DNA from: Butyricicoccus_A sp963601915
GTDB taxonomy: Bacteria > Bacillota > Clostridia > Oscillospirales > Butyricicoccaceae
DNA: 64,000 nt
NCBI GenBank assembly: GCA_963601915.1
Contig: CAVCGL010000007.1
Span: forward strand, 74,559 to 138,558
Direction of reading: 5' to 3'
Part shown: positions 49,591-58,468 of the stretch, one piece after another
How positions within the stretch are numbered: the stretch's first letter is position 1
Layout of the letters: the number at the start of each line of letters is the position of its first letter
Position numbers and translations under genes: made by a program
Notes under the pieces: generated by a model
Database searches by the model: none
Told to the model about the DNA's origin: nothing
The model's input: the letters and a program-made list of their open reading frames with translations, nothing else

Positions 49591-50190
49591 ATGAAAAAAC
49601 AGGATATGGTTATTACTATTAGCCGCGAATACGGCACTGGTGGCCATGATATAGGTAAAAGACTGGCTGCTTTGCTGAATGTACCTTTTTATGACAGCGA
49701 AATCGTAGAAATGACTGCGCGTCAGCACAATTTGGACAAAGATCGTCTGAATGAGATGGAGAATCAGTCGAAAAACCCGCTCCCGTTTGGTCTTGGAGGC
49801 TTTGGCGTTGTTTCCGATTCCGATGATCGCATGTTTATTTTACAGTCTCAGACAATTTTAGAGCTTGCACAGAAGCCTTGCGTAATTGTTGGACGCTGTG
49901 CAGATTACGTTTTACAAGATAATCCGAATCGCTATAGTATTTTCCTGTATTCGCGTATGAAGGCGCGTATGGAAAATATTAAGAAATTCCACCCGGATCA
50001 GAATCCGGTGACGGAAACGGTTAAGATGGATCGCCGCCGTGCGGCTTACTATAAATATCACACCGGTCAGGAATGGGGAAAACCTTCCAACTACCATCTG
50101 TGCATCGACACGAGCACACTGGGACCGCAGACAGCGCAAGTGCTGGCGGACGTGGTACGAGCTGTACAGCAGGAAAGAGAAAGGACTTAA
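49591..50190 (+). CDS. Cytidylate-kinase-like family protein
   Basis: A 199-residue P-loop protein with ITISREYGTGGHDIGKRLA at the N-terminus, a glycine-rich nucleotide loop lacking the usual GK-S/T of Walker A, and later IVGRCADYVL and KMDRRRAAYYKYHTGQEWG (shown as RRRAAYYKYHTG). It belongs to the cytidylate-kinase-like group distinct from true Cmk. No biochemical role is settled. Placement between iolG and the transporter suggests a regulatory or phosphorylating role in the pathway, but this is inference. Confidence 0.75.
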   Translation: MKKQDMVITISREYGTGGHDIGKRLAALLNVPFYDSEIVEMTARQHNLDKDRLNEMENQSKNPLPFGLGGFGVVSDSDDRMFILQSQTILELAQKPCVIVGRCADYVLQDNPNRYSIFLYSRMKARMENIKKFHPDQNPVTETVKMDRRRAAYYKYHTGQEWGKPSNYHLCIDTSTLGPQTAQVLADVVRAVQQERERT

Positions 50191-50191
50191 T

Positions 50192-51568
50192 ATGAATGAA
50201 ACGAAAACTGGCGGATTGACCGTAGGTACCCGCATTTCATATGGCTTAGGCGACACCGCCTGCAACATTGTATTTGGTATGATTAGTGCCCTGCTGACGC
50301 TGTTCTATACAGACTATGCAGGCGTAGCGGTAGCAACTGTCGGTCTTGCTATGCTGGTTTCCCGTGTATTTGACGGCTTCTCGGACGTTATCATGGGTGT
50401 TCTGGTCAGCAAGACAAAGACAAAATGGGGTAAAGCTCGTCCGTGGATTTTGTGGATGGCTATCCCGTATGCAGTATTTGCTGTTTCGATGTTCTGCGTG
50501 CCGCAGAGCAACAATACCATTCAGTTCTGGTATATCTTTATTACTTACAACCTGTGTACCACGGTTTGCTATACCGCAATCAACGTTCCGTATGGTACCC
50601 TGTCTACTATGATGACCCGTTCTTCCCACGAGCGTGACTTGCTGTCCATCTTCCGTATGGCGCTGTCTCCGGTGGGCAAGATTATCGCAGTTACCTTCAC
50701 GCTGCCTGTTGTTAAGATGATGGGCAATGACCAGGCTGCATGGATCAAGACCATGAGCATCTGGTGCGTCATCGCCGTCATTCTGCTGCTGATTTGCTTC
50801 TTTAACTGTAAAGAAACCGTCAATGTGGAACAGCAGGCAACCAACACCCAAAAGGTTGGTGCAGGCCGCCAGATCAAGGCACTGCTGAGCAACCCGTACT
50901 TCTGGGCAACCCTGATTCTCTGGACGGTTACCTGTGTACATACCACCATTATCGGCACCGATCTGCCGTATTACTGCAAATATGTACTGGGCAATGATAA
51001 CATTTACAGCTTGATTTACACGGCAGAGATTGTATCTCTGATTGTCGGTGCGATTGCTTGCCCGATGCTGCTGAAGAAGTTCAACAAGCGCGATCTGTCT
51101 CTGTTTGGCTGTATCGTAGTCGTTGTCGCACATGCACTGATTATGGTAAACCCGACCAATGTTGGCTGGCTGCTTGCTATGACAATTATTCGTTCTCTCG
51201 GTCAGGCTCCGCTTACCTCGGTTGTTTTCGGCATGATGGGCGATGTCGTAGAATATGGTCAGTGGAAGAGCCATCTTCGTCAGGAGAGCTTGGTATTTGG
51301 TGCAGGCTCGATGGGCTTCAAGATTGGTACCGGCATCACAAGTGCTGTCATGACCCTGATGCTGGAGGGCGCAGGCTTCCTCAGCTCGACAGCAGGCGGC
51401 GCAGTACAGCCGGATTCCGCAGTCAGCATGATTACCACAATCTTCAAGTTTGGCCCGATTGCCGTTTGGATCGTTGCAATCATTGTTCTGGCATTCTACA
51501 AGCTGGATAAGATTTACCCGAAGATCATGAAGGATCTGGCAGAGCGTGAAGCACGCGGAGAAATGTAA
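50192..51568 (+). CDS. GPH/MFS sugar or polyol symporter
   Basis: Start at 50192, 1 bp after the kinase-like stop, with AAAGGA upstream; the long frame before it is shadow. The 458-residue protein has twelve predicted helices and the GPH-family N-terminus TRISYGLGDTACNIVFG, with VSRVFDGFSDVIMGVL and KTKTKWGKARPWI (cytoplasmic loop 2-3). GPH proteins take up glycosides, pentosides, hexuronides and similar compounds with Na+ or H+. Within an iolG-iolI operon it is likely the inositol importer. Confidence 0.88.
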   Translation: MNETKTGGLTVGTRISYGLGDTACNIVFGMISALLTLFYTDYAGVAVATVGLAMLVSRVFDGFSDVIMGVLVSKTKTKWGKARPWILWMAIPYAVFAVSMFCVPQSNNTIQFWYIFITYNLCTTVCYTAINVPYGTLSTMMTRSSHERDLLSIFRMALSPVGKIIAVTFTLPVVKMMGNDQAAWIKTMSIWCVIAVILLLICFFNCKETVNVEQQATNTQKVGAGRQIKALLSNPYFWATLILWTVTCVHTTIIGTDLPYYCKYVLGNDNIYSLIYTAEIVSLIVGAIACPMLLKKFNKRDLSLFGCIVVVVAHALIMVNPTNVGWLLAMTIIRSLGQAPLTSVVFGMMGDVVEYGQWKSHLRQESLVFGAGSMGFKIGTGITSAVMTLMLEGAGFLSSTAGGAVQPDSAVSMITTIFKFGPIAVWIVAIIVLAFYKLDKIYPKIMKDLAEREARGEM

Positions 51569-51585
51569 GAGAGGAGATTTCATCC

Positions 51586-52416
51586 ATGTTAAAACTTGGC
51601 TATAACGAAGCTACCTGTAAGGAAAATTCTACGGTAGAAAAAGACCTGGAGCTTTGCGAAAAGTACGGTTACGACTATATTGAGCTGCGTCTGGACATGC
51701 TCAAGGACTATCTCAAGACGCACACGGTAGAGGATCTCAAGGCATTCTTTGCTAAGAGCCACCTGAAGCCGTTCGCATTTAATTCCATCGAGAATATTAA
51801 CTTCTGCAATGAGCAGGAGTGGAAAGAACTGGTTGAACTGTTCACCTTTGGCTGTGAAATCGCACAGCAGATCGGCAACCCATATATCATCGTTGTTCCA
51901 ACCGTAACACCGGAGATTTGCACCAAGAATGAAAAGGAAGTCTTTGATGACTCCGTAAAGGTGCTCAATCAGCTCGCAGACATCGCAGAGCCGTATGGCG
52001 TCAAGCTGTCCTTTGAGCCGATCGGTGACAAGAAATGGTGCTGCAACAGCGTGCGCCAGGCACTGGAAATCGTGCAGGCGGTCAATCGCGACAGCGTGGG
52101 TCTGACTGTAGACTGCATCAATGTCTATCTGCATGACAAGTGCGCAGATGTCGAGTACATCAAGAAGATCCCGAAAGAGAAGCTGTTTGTCTTCCATGTC
52201 AATGACTGCGAAGACCTGCCGCTTGGTATCCTCGACCACTGCCACCGCCTGATGCCGGGTCTGGGTGCAATTCCGGTACAGGAAGTTGCCGATGCTGTTC
52301 AGGCAGTAGGCTACGATGGTCCGGCTTGCTTGGAGCTGTTCCGTCCGGAATACTGGCAGATGAACGCAGAAGACGTCATCAAGATGGGTGCTGATACCAC
52401 TCGCCCGTTCCTGTAA
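51586..52416 (+). CDS. iolI: 2-keto-myo-inositol isomerase IolI-like TIM barrel
   Basis: A 276-residue AP-endonuclease-2-fold TIM barrel with strong resemblance to Bacillus IolI: GYNEATCKENSTVEKDLELC, CEKYGYDYIELRLD, ADIAEPYGVKLSFEPIG and the C-terminal ACLELFRPEYWQMNAEDVI. Metal ligands should be the Glu in FEPIG, Asp in VDCIN, His in FHVND and Glu in LELFRPEY. IolI converts 2-keto-myo-inositol to 1-keto-D-chiro-inositol. It is the last gene of the operon, 17 bp after the transporter (GAGGAGA RBS). Confidence 0.88.
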   Translation: MLKLGYNEATCKENSTVEKDLELCEKYGYDYIELRLDMLKDYLKTHTVEDLKAFFAKSHLKPFAFNSIENINFCNEQEWKELVELFTFGCEIAQQIGNPYIIVVPTVTPEICTKNEKEVFDDSVKVLNQLADIAEPYGVKLSFEPIGDKKWCCNSVRQALEIVQAVNRDSVGLTVDCINVYLHDKCADVEYIKKIPKEKLFVFHVNDCEDLPLGILDHCHRLMPGLGAIPVQEVADAVQAVGYDGPACLELFRPEYWQMNAEDVIKMGADTTRPFL

Positions 52417-52442
52417 TCTCTCTTTGTATTTCCAATAGAGCA

Positions 52443-52477
52443 GCCGCCGTATTCACAGTGTGAATACGGCGGCTTTT
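52443..52477 (+). terminator. Terminator of the iolG-iolI operon
   Basis: A perfect 14-bp stem GCCGCCGTATTCAC / GTGAATACGGCGGC with an AGT loop and TTTT, also positioned to protect against the convergent Pip gene. Confidence 0.92.
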
Positions 52478-52480
52478 GCG

Positions 52481-54661
52481 TTACATGATTTTTGTTTCTT
52501 CCAGCTTTTCTGTGAAAGCATCATTGAGTCGGATAATTGGTTTGCGCAGCAACAGACCAACAATCAGAGAGAGGATTAGGAAAATACCCAGCTTGCCGAG
52601 CTCGATCCAATAGGTCATGCCGTACATGCCGCCGACAGTCTCGCGCATGGCGGCCATGCTGTGGACGAATGGGAGCAGTGGATATACCATCTGGAAAAAC
52701 TTCGGCGCAACTTCAATCGGGAACGTTCCGCCGGAGCCAGCTACCTGCACAACGAGCAAGACGACACTGGCAGCCTTGCCGATGTCTCCAAAGGATACCG
52801 TCAGCGTGTAAATGATATTGACATACACGATGCTGGAGAACCAGCAGGCGAACAGAAATAGGAAGGGATGCTCGCATTGAATCCCTAAGTACCACAGATC
52901 ACCGGCTGCAATCAGGGTACTTTGCATGAGACCAACGAGCAAGAAGATGATATATCTTCCTAGATAAATCTGATGGGTTTTGACGCGGCGCAGACCTTCG
53001 AGGCACTTCTTCGATACCGTTACTTTCAACATGGCAACGAGAACAATGCCGCCAATCCAAATGGACAGCGTGGAATAAAACGGTGCCATCGAAGAGCCAT
53101 AGTTGTCAATTTTGTACACCTGATGGGTTTTCAGGGAAACCGGTGTAGCAAGGAATGATGTAAGCGCATCCTTGTTATCGCTGAGAAGCGTCTGCAATTC
53201 AGAATAGTCACCGCTCTGTTTCATTTCGTCCAGCTTGGCAGAGGTGTCCGTGAGCTTTTTGGCAGCGTTTGACAACAAACTGCTGGAATTCGTCAGAGCG
53301 GATTGAATTTGTGCCAAATCGGAATTGGCGGATTTTGCCAGAGAAGAGACGCCGTCTACGCCGTCACCGATTTGAGACATAAGATCGCCGAGATTGCTCT
53401 CAACATCTGAGACAGACGCAGAAAGGCTGTTGAGAGAATCCTGCAAATTGGATTCGTAGTCTGCCTGTACCTGTTTGACATCTTGTGCGCTCTGATTCAC
53501 AAGGGCATCCAGCTCAGATTTTGCGGTTTTTAGATCTGTTGTAGAATTTTTCAGGGAAGTTGATGTGCTGTTGAGCTTGTCGCGCAAATCGGTTTGTGTC
53601 GTGATAGAGCTGTTTAATTTGGCGACAATCGGCTCAGTCAGAGAAGCTAATTCCGGATGCTCGGTGCCAATTGAAGAAATAGAGTCGCGCATGGAAGTAT
53701 AGGCACTGGCAACGTTGTCTATTTTTTCGGCGAGCGTATTGAGCGTATCTGCGACAGCGGAGGCATCCTTGGATTGCGTGTCAAAGGCAGTGTCCAACGT
53801 ATTGGAAACCTGCGTATAGAAGCCTGCACCCGAGCTGAGAGCAGAATTGATGCTGTCTGTCGCTCCGTCCAATGCGTTATCCAGATGGGAAAACGTGTTT
53901 TTGGTATCGTTTAATGCCTTGCTTCCGTTGGAAGTCTGCGATTTTGCTTGATCCAGAGAATCGGAGGTGGCTGTGAGCAACTGCTGTGCAGAGGATGTCA
54001 GGTTAGAAAACGACTGCATGGTTGCGCTCGCAGAGGACAAATCCGTTGCCATCTGGTTGAGATTTTTAGACAGATTGTCTGCGATAGACTCGGAACCCGT
54101 CGCCTTTGCCATATTTGAAACCGACTGCAGGGCAGTTAAAGCGGTATCGGAAACGGTCTCAATAAAGGTTTGATTGATTTGCTTTTGAATGGCGGAAGCA
54201 CCCTTGTCTGTAACCTTCGGTGCGATGGCATTTTCTTTGGCGTTGGAATAGTAAATAATTTTTGGCTTTTGAATATCTTCAGAAAAGATACTCATCATCT
54301 TGCTGCTGAAATCCTTTGGGATCACAATAGCAGCATAGTATTCGCCGGATTGTACGCCGGATACGGCGTTTTCTTCGCTGGTGAACACCCAATCCATCTG
54401 CGTATTTTCGCGCAGAGAGGACAGAACTTGATCGCCGAGATTGAGGCGGATCGGAATCAAACTGCCTTCGTAGCCGTCATCTACACTGGCGACGGCTACT
54501 TTTAGATTTCCAGTGTTGGAATACGGGTCCCAGCTGCCTGCGATGTTAAACCATGCGTACAGACAGGGGACAACGGTAACGCCCATGATAACAATCATAG
54601 CAATGACATTTTGACGAATACGCAAGACGTCTCGTTTGAATATTTGCCATATATTTTTCAT
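52481..54661 (-). CDS. YhgE/Pip-family membrane protein, smaller copy
   Basis: A 726-residue protein with an N-terminal helix and the YhgE/Pip opening MGVTVVPCLYAWFNIAGSWDPY (seen as VPCLYAWFNI). The EYYAAIVIPKDFSSKM segment follows, then a very long Ser/Thr/Asn/Leu coiled-coil region (about 180-510) and five to six C-terminal helices of the ABC-2 permease type. Homologues include phage infection protein Pip and EsaA-like proteins. The long stalk is expected outside the membrane. Its start overlaps the upstream paralogue by 4 bp. Confidence 0.85.
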   Translation of the reverse strand: MKNIWQIFKRDVLRIRQNVIAMIVIMGVTVVPCLYAWFNIAGSWDPYSNTGNLKVAVASVDDGYEGSLIPIRLNLGDQVLSSLRENTQMDWVFTSEENAVSGVQSGEYYAAIVIPKDFSSKMMSIFSEDIQKPKIIYYSNAKENAIAPKVTDKGASAIQKQINQTFIETVSDTALTALQSVSNMAKATGSESIADNLSKNLNQMATDLSSASATMQSFSNLTSSAQQLLTATSDSLDQAKSQTSNGSKALNDTKNTFSHLDNALDGATDSINSALSSGAGFYTQVSNTLDTAFDTQSKDASAVADTLNTLAEKIDNVASAYTSMRDSISSIGTEHPELASLTEPIVAKLNSSITTQTDLRDKLNSTSTSLKNSTTDLKTAKSELDALVNQSAQDVKQVQADYESNLQDSLNSLSASVSDVESNLGDLMSQIGDGVDGVSSLAKSANSDLAQIQSALTNSSSLLSNAAKKLTDTSAKLDEMKQSGDYSELQTLLSDNKDALTSFLATPVSLKTHQVYKIDNYGSSMAPFYSTLSIWIGGIVLVAMLKVTVSKKCLEGLRRVKTHQIYLGRYIIFLLVGLMQSTLIAAGDLWYLGIQCEHPFLFLFACWFSSIVYVNIIYTLTVSFGDIGKAASVVLLVVQVAGSGGTFPIEVAPKFFQMVYPLLPFVHSMAAMRETVGGMYGMTYWIELGKLGIFLILSLIVGLLLRKPIIRLNDAFTEKLEETKIM

Positions 54662-57198
54662 CGGTTCTTGTTCTCCTTTATTGCCTGCATCAGTTCATCC
54701 GATGTCAGTCCGTTGAGATCGGCTTGCCGTTGGATCTTGTCGTGAATGTATTCTACGACGATGAGATACAGAGACAAAACAATCAGAGAAACAATCCACA
54801 AGATCAAAAAGACCAGCTTGGAATCCAAACTAAACATCAAAATCAAAAAGATCAGTGGAATGATTAACATGCATAAGAAGCCGTATTTGATGCGTTTTGA
54901 GTAGTTTCGCTCGAAGCTTACGGAACGTTCCAAATACTTTTGCTTGGTCGCTTCATCACGAGCCAGTGTGCGGATTAACATGCGAAGCTGTGGACGCTGA
55001 TATTCTGCTGTGACAGTTTCGCACAGCATCAATTCGGTTACGTCCAGTCGTTTGTCGAACAAATGGTTGAGATTTTGCAGCAACGGGCGCAAAACCAATC
55101 CGATAAACAGAGATAATACGACAAAGATGGACAGAAAGAGCAGATTTTTGATATAGAGATAGTCGTAAAATCCGGCAATGCATTCGCGCATGGCGTTGAT
55201 GCCATAGGTAAACGGAAAGAGCGGATGCAGTTTTCGGAAGAATTCCGGCATCATTTCGATTGGATAGGTGCCGGAAGAACCGGGAATCTGCAAGATAATC
55301 AAGACAACAGCGACCGCTTTGCCGATGTGTTTGAATGTTGATGCAAGAGCGTAGATGATATTGACGTATACAAACGAGCAGACGGCACCGGCGAAAATAA
55401 AGGCAATCGGATGCACACACTGCACTTTTAGCAAGATAAGGTCACCAGCGCAGACAATGACACTTTGAATCAGTCCGGCGACAATGAACAGAAGCCAGCG
55501 GCCAAAATAGCCCTGTGTTGGCGTAAAGCGTCTGCGTAATCCGCTGGTATCTACTTCTTGCTTGAGAATAGACACGAGGATTAAACCGCCGACCCAGAGG
55601 GCAAGGTTGGTATAAAATGGTGTCATACCGGAGCCGTAGTTCTCTACATCGTACTGTACATCCGATTTAATAGACACCGGAGAAGACATGAAATCAGAAA
55701 CGGCATCGGCGTCAATGCCTTCGAGTGAAAGCAGCTGTTGGTAGGCATTTGAGCTTTGCAGAGACTGCAAGTCGGTAGAGATTGTTCCTAATTTTTCATT
55801 TAATGTGCCGAGCGTTTGACCCACCTGACCCAGCATATCTGCGCTGTCATTCATCGTTGTTTTGAGCTGCGTCAGCATCTGCTTTACCTGCTTGGTTGTT
55901 GACGGAATGCCAGACAATGCGGCGGTCAAATCGCCGTTTACCGTAGAAAGACCGTCCAGAGATTGGTTGATTTGCGGAAAAACCTGCGCGTTTAGTTTGT
56001 CGCGTGAGGTCTGTAAAGAGGATTTTCCGTTGGATGCAATCTGTTCCAGGGAGGTTCGTGCGGTTTTTGCCGTGCTGACAGCTTCTTTCATGGCAGAATT
56101 GCCGGAGTTTAATGAATCCAACAGCTCTTGCAGGGAGGCATTTTGCGCCTGCAATTTCTGGATTTGTTCGGTAATCGCGTTGGACAAGGCAGAATCATTT
56201 TGAATGCTTTGATGCAGCGCGTATAAATCGTTGATGATTTGCGCATTTTTCTGATTGAGTGCCGAGACAGAATCAATGCCATTTCCCACCGTCGTCAGTA
56301 CTTCGTTCGCATTGGTCTCGAAAATGCCAAGTTTGGAAGAGGCGGAGAGGGAAATATTATTGAGCTGCGTCTCTCCGCTGGATAGATTTTCGGAAACCTG
56401 TCCGGAAAGACTACCGAGTGCTGTCCGACTTTTGGAAAGCTGTGTGGAAACATTGGACAGCGCGTTGGAACCGGACTGTGCTGTTTGATCCACTTGATCT
56501 AATGTTTTCATCGTGTCATCAATGACAGAATTAGATTGGTCTACCGTGCGCTGAAAGTTTTGCACGGCTGTCTGATATTGCGACAGATTGTTTTGCACAT
56601 CAGAAATAGACTGTGTCAATTCTTGGTTGGTGCTGCTTAAGTCGCCTGTCAGACTGGAAACAGAAGAGCGGATAATATCCGAGATTGATTCTGATGCGAC
56701 AGCGGAAAAGGTGTCGTTGATTTCCTGCTGGATGGTTGTCGCGCCGGTGTCTGTGATTTTTGGCGCGATGGCATTTTTCTTTTCATTGATGTAGTAATCA
56801 AGCTCCGGCTGTTCCAGCTTTCCGGACAGAATACTGACCAACGATTCGCTGAAATCCTTTGGAATGACAATCGCTGCGTAGTATTCACCGGATTTCACGC
56901 CCTCTTTGGCGTCTTTGGTGTCAACGAATGTCCAGCCGAGCTGATGGTTATCTTTTAGATTTTTTATGATTTCATCGCCTGCGTTGAGCGACAGAATATC
57001 GGTATCGGCTCCGGTGTCATTGTTGGCAACCGCCACTTTGATTCCTTCGGTATTCCCGTAGGGATCCATATTGGCTGCAATATTAAACCATGCATAGAGT
57101 GATGGCAAAAGACACACGCCTGCCATGACAAGTGCTGCCGCTGGATTGCGCAGCAAGCGGCGGAGATCCCGCCGAAAAATCTGAAAAACAGACCGCAT
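54658..57198 (-). CDS. YhgE/Pip-family membrane protein, larger copy
   Basis: An 846-residue paralogue of the neighbouring gene: LLPSLYAWFNIAANMDPYG, EYYAAIVIPKDFSESL, a coiled-coil stalk (about 180-530), ABC-2-like C-terminal helices, plus about 120 extra C-terminal residues. Those extra residues have two additional helices and a charged cytoplasmic tail (SDELMQAIKENKNR) that the smaller copy lacks. The two overlap by 4 bp and are probably co-translated, suggesting a heteromeric envelope complex. Function is not known beyond phage adsorption and secretion-related homologues. Confidence 0.85.
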   Translation of the reverse strand: MRSVFQIFRRDLRRLLRNPAAALVMAGVCLLPSLYAWFNIAANMDPYGNTEGIKVAVANNDTGADTDILSLNAGDEIIKNLKDNHQLGWTFVDTKDAKEGVKSGEYYAAIVIPKDFSESLVSILSGKLEQPELDYYINEKKNAIAPKITDTGATTIQQEINDTFSAVASESISDIIRSSVSSLTGDLSSTNQELTQSISDVQNNLSQYQTAVQNFQRTVDQSNSVIDDTMKTLDQVDQTAQSGSNALSNVSTQLSKSRTALGSLSGQVSENLSSGETQLNNISLSASSKLGIFETNANEVLTTVGNGIDSVSALNQKNAQIINDLYALHQSIQNDSALSNAITEQIQKLQAQNASLQELLDSLNSGNSAMKEAVSTAKTARTSLEQIASNGKSSLQTSRDKLNAQVFPQINQSLDGLSTVNGDLTAALSGIPSTTKQVKQMLTQLKTTMNDSADMLGQVGQTLGTLNEKLGTISTDLQSLQSSNAYQQLLSLEGIDADAVSDFMSSPVSIKSDVQYDVENYGSGMTPFYTNLALWVGGLILVSILKQEVDTSGLRRRFTPTQGYFGRWLLFIVAGLIQSVIVCAGDLILLKVQCVHPIAFIFAGAVCSFVYVNIIYALASTFKHIGKAVAVVLIILQIPGSSGTYPIEMMPEFFRKLHPLFPFTYGINAMRECIAGFYDYLYIKNLLFLSIFVVLSLFIGLVLRPLLQNLNHLFDKRLDVTELMLCETVTAEYQRPQLRMLIRTLARDEATKQKYLERSVSFERNYSKRIKYGFLCMLIIPLIFLILMFSLDSKLVFLILWIVSLIVLSLYLIVVEYIHDKIQRQADLNGLTSDELMQAIKENKNR

Positions 57199-57257
57199 AA
57201 ACTCCCTCCAGATCTATATTTTAATTTCCTTCGATTAGAAGATAATGGACAGTAAAT

Positions 57258-57287
57258 ATTATACTGTATTTTGATAATATAATTCAA
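57258..57287 (-). promoter_or_regulatory. Promoter of the Pip pair
   Basis: On the minus strand TTGAAT (plus 57282-57287) and TATAAT (plus 57258-57263) with an 18-bp spacer, 60 bp upstream of the larger gene. Confidence 0.65.
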
Positions 57288-57415
57288 TTACGATATGCAT
57301 AAAACTGTTGAATAAAAAGCAGATGTTCGAGATCAAAGTGCTGGAATTTTGTTAACTAAAAGTTAAAACGATGAATATATGGAAAAATCATACATCATAA
57401 ATTATATCTATAGAA

Positions 57416-58321
57416 TTATAGATACTTTGTGTGGTCGGCGGAATTTCTGCCATGCATGAGGACAAACTGGCGAAAATCCTCGACGACAGGCGGGAGAAAT
57501 ACATCTGTGTTGTGAACCATGAAAAATTCCCGTTTGTATGGCGGTGCACTGATTTTTAAAATACATAGATCCAGCTTGAGCAGCAAATCCATGTATGGAA
57601 CGACGGCAATGCCAAATCCCTGTGCGACAAGACCGGCGATGACTTGATCTTCTTCGGTTTCCAGAGCGATATGCGGTGCTGCGCCAAAGGAAGCGAACAA
57701 ATCATCGACAACCTCGCGCAGACCGGAGCCTTTGGCAAAATAAATCATCGGATATGGCAGCGCTTCAGAAAGATCAATGCTGTGCAGATGAGAAAGCGGA
57801 TGGTTGGGCGGAACAATGAGTACAAGATCCTGCTGTGTGACTGGAACCGCAGTCATATGCATTTCCGGTGCAGGTTTGGAGCAGAATACCAAATCATACA
57901 TTTGCTCGGATAATCCATCTAACAATGCTTGTGTGCGGTCGCTATGGAAATCAAATTGAATTTGCCTGTTTGGGTTGGCAGCTAGAAATTGCGCGGCAAG
58001 CTGAGGAATATAGCTGATGCCGAGAACACGCAAAAATCCGAGGCGGATAAATCCTTCACCTCGCGCACTTTTTTGCAGGGCGGTTACCCCGTCGCCCAAA
58101 GTAGACAGCGTTCGCTGCGCACAGGATAAAAAATCCGCGCCAAACCGCGTCAATGTCGTATTGCGGCCGGTCTTTTCAAACAACGGCACACCGAGCTCTG
58201 TCTCTAATTGCCGGATGGCATGACTTAAGCTGGGCTGAGAAATACACAGCTGTTCAGCCGCTCGCGTGTAGTGCTGGATTTCTGCGAGCTTGACGAAATA
58301 TCGGAGATAATCTAGATTCAT
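57416..58321 (-). CDS. LysR-family transcriptional regulator
   Basis: A 301-residue LysR regulator with the N-terminal winged helix (MNLDYLRYFVKLAEIQHYTRAAEQL, LCISQPSLSHAIRQLE) and a periplasmic-binding-protein-like effector domain from about residue 90. It diverges from the YczE-like gene; two dyads with LysR-like architecture lie between them, so it most likely controls that gene and itself. Ligand unknown. Confidence 0.9.
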   Translation of the reverse strand: MNLDYLRYFVKLAEIQHYTRAAEQLCISQPSLSHAIRQLETELGVPLFEKTGRNTTLTRFGADFLSCAQRTLSTLGDGVTALQKSARGEGFIRLGFLRVLGISYIPQLAAQFLAANPNRQIQFDFHSDRTQALLDGLSEQMYDLVFCSKPAPEMHMTAVPVTQQDLVLIVPPNHPLSHLHSIDLSEALPYPMIYFAKGSGLREVVDDLFASFGAAPHIALETEEDQVIAGLVAQGFGIAVVPYMDLLLKLDLCILKISAPPYKREFFMVHNTDVFLPPVVEDFRQFVLMHGRNSADHTKYL

Positions 58322-58337
58322 TTACGTTTCCTCCTGT

Positions 58338-58381
58338 ACTATAGGATAGTATATCACGAATCATAGATAAAAACTATCTAT
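58338..58381. promoter_or_regulatory. LysR operator candidates between lysR and the YczE-like gene
   Basis: Two dyads: ACTAT-AGG-ATAGT at 58338-58350 and ATAGATA-AAAAC-TATCTAT at 58363-58381. The second fits a T-N11-A LysR box with perfect 7-bp arms; the first probably overlaps the lysR promoter. Confidence 0.65.
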
Positions 58382-58468
58382 TGATTCAAACTATTCATTT
58401 GTTCTTTTGGATCACCTGCGATACAGTAGGAGCAGAGGAAATTTCACAATAGAAAGAGGTCTGTTTGT

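Noticed and set aside
52481..57198. Type VII secretion locus based on the EsaA-like YhgE/Pip proteins.
   Set aside because: No EssC ATPase, WXG100 or EssB-like genes are nearby.
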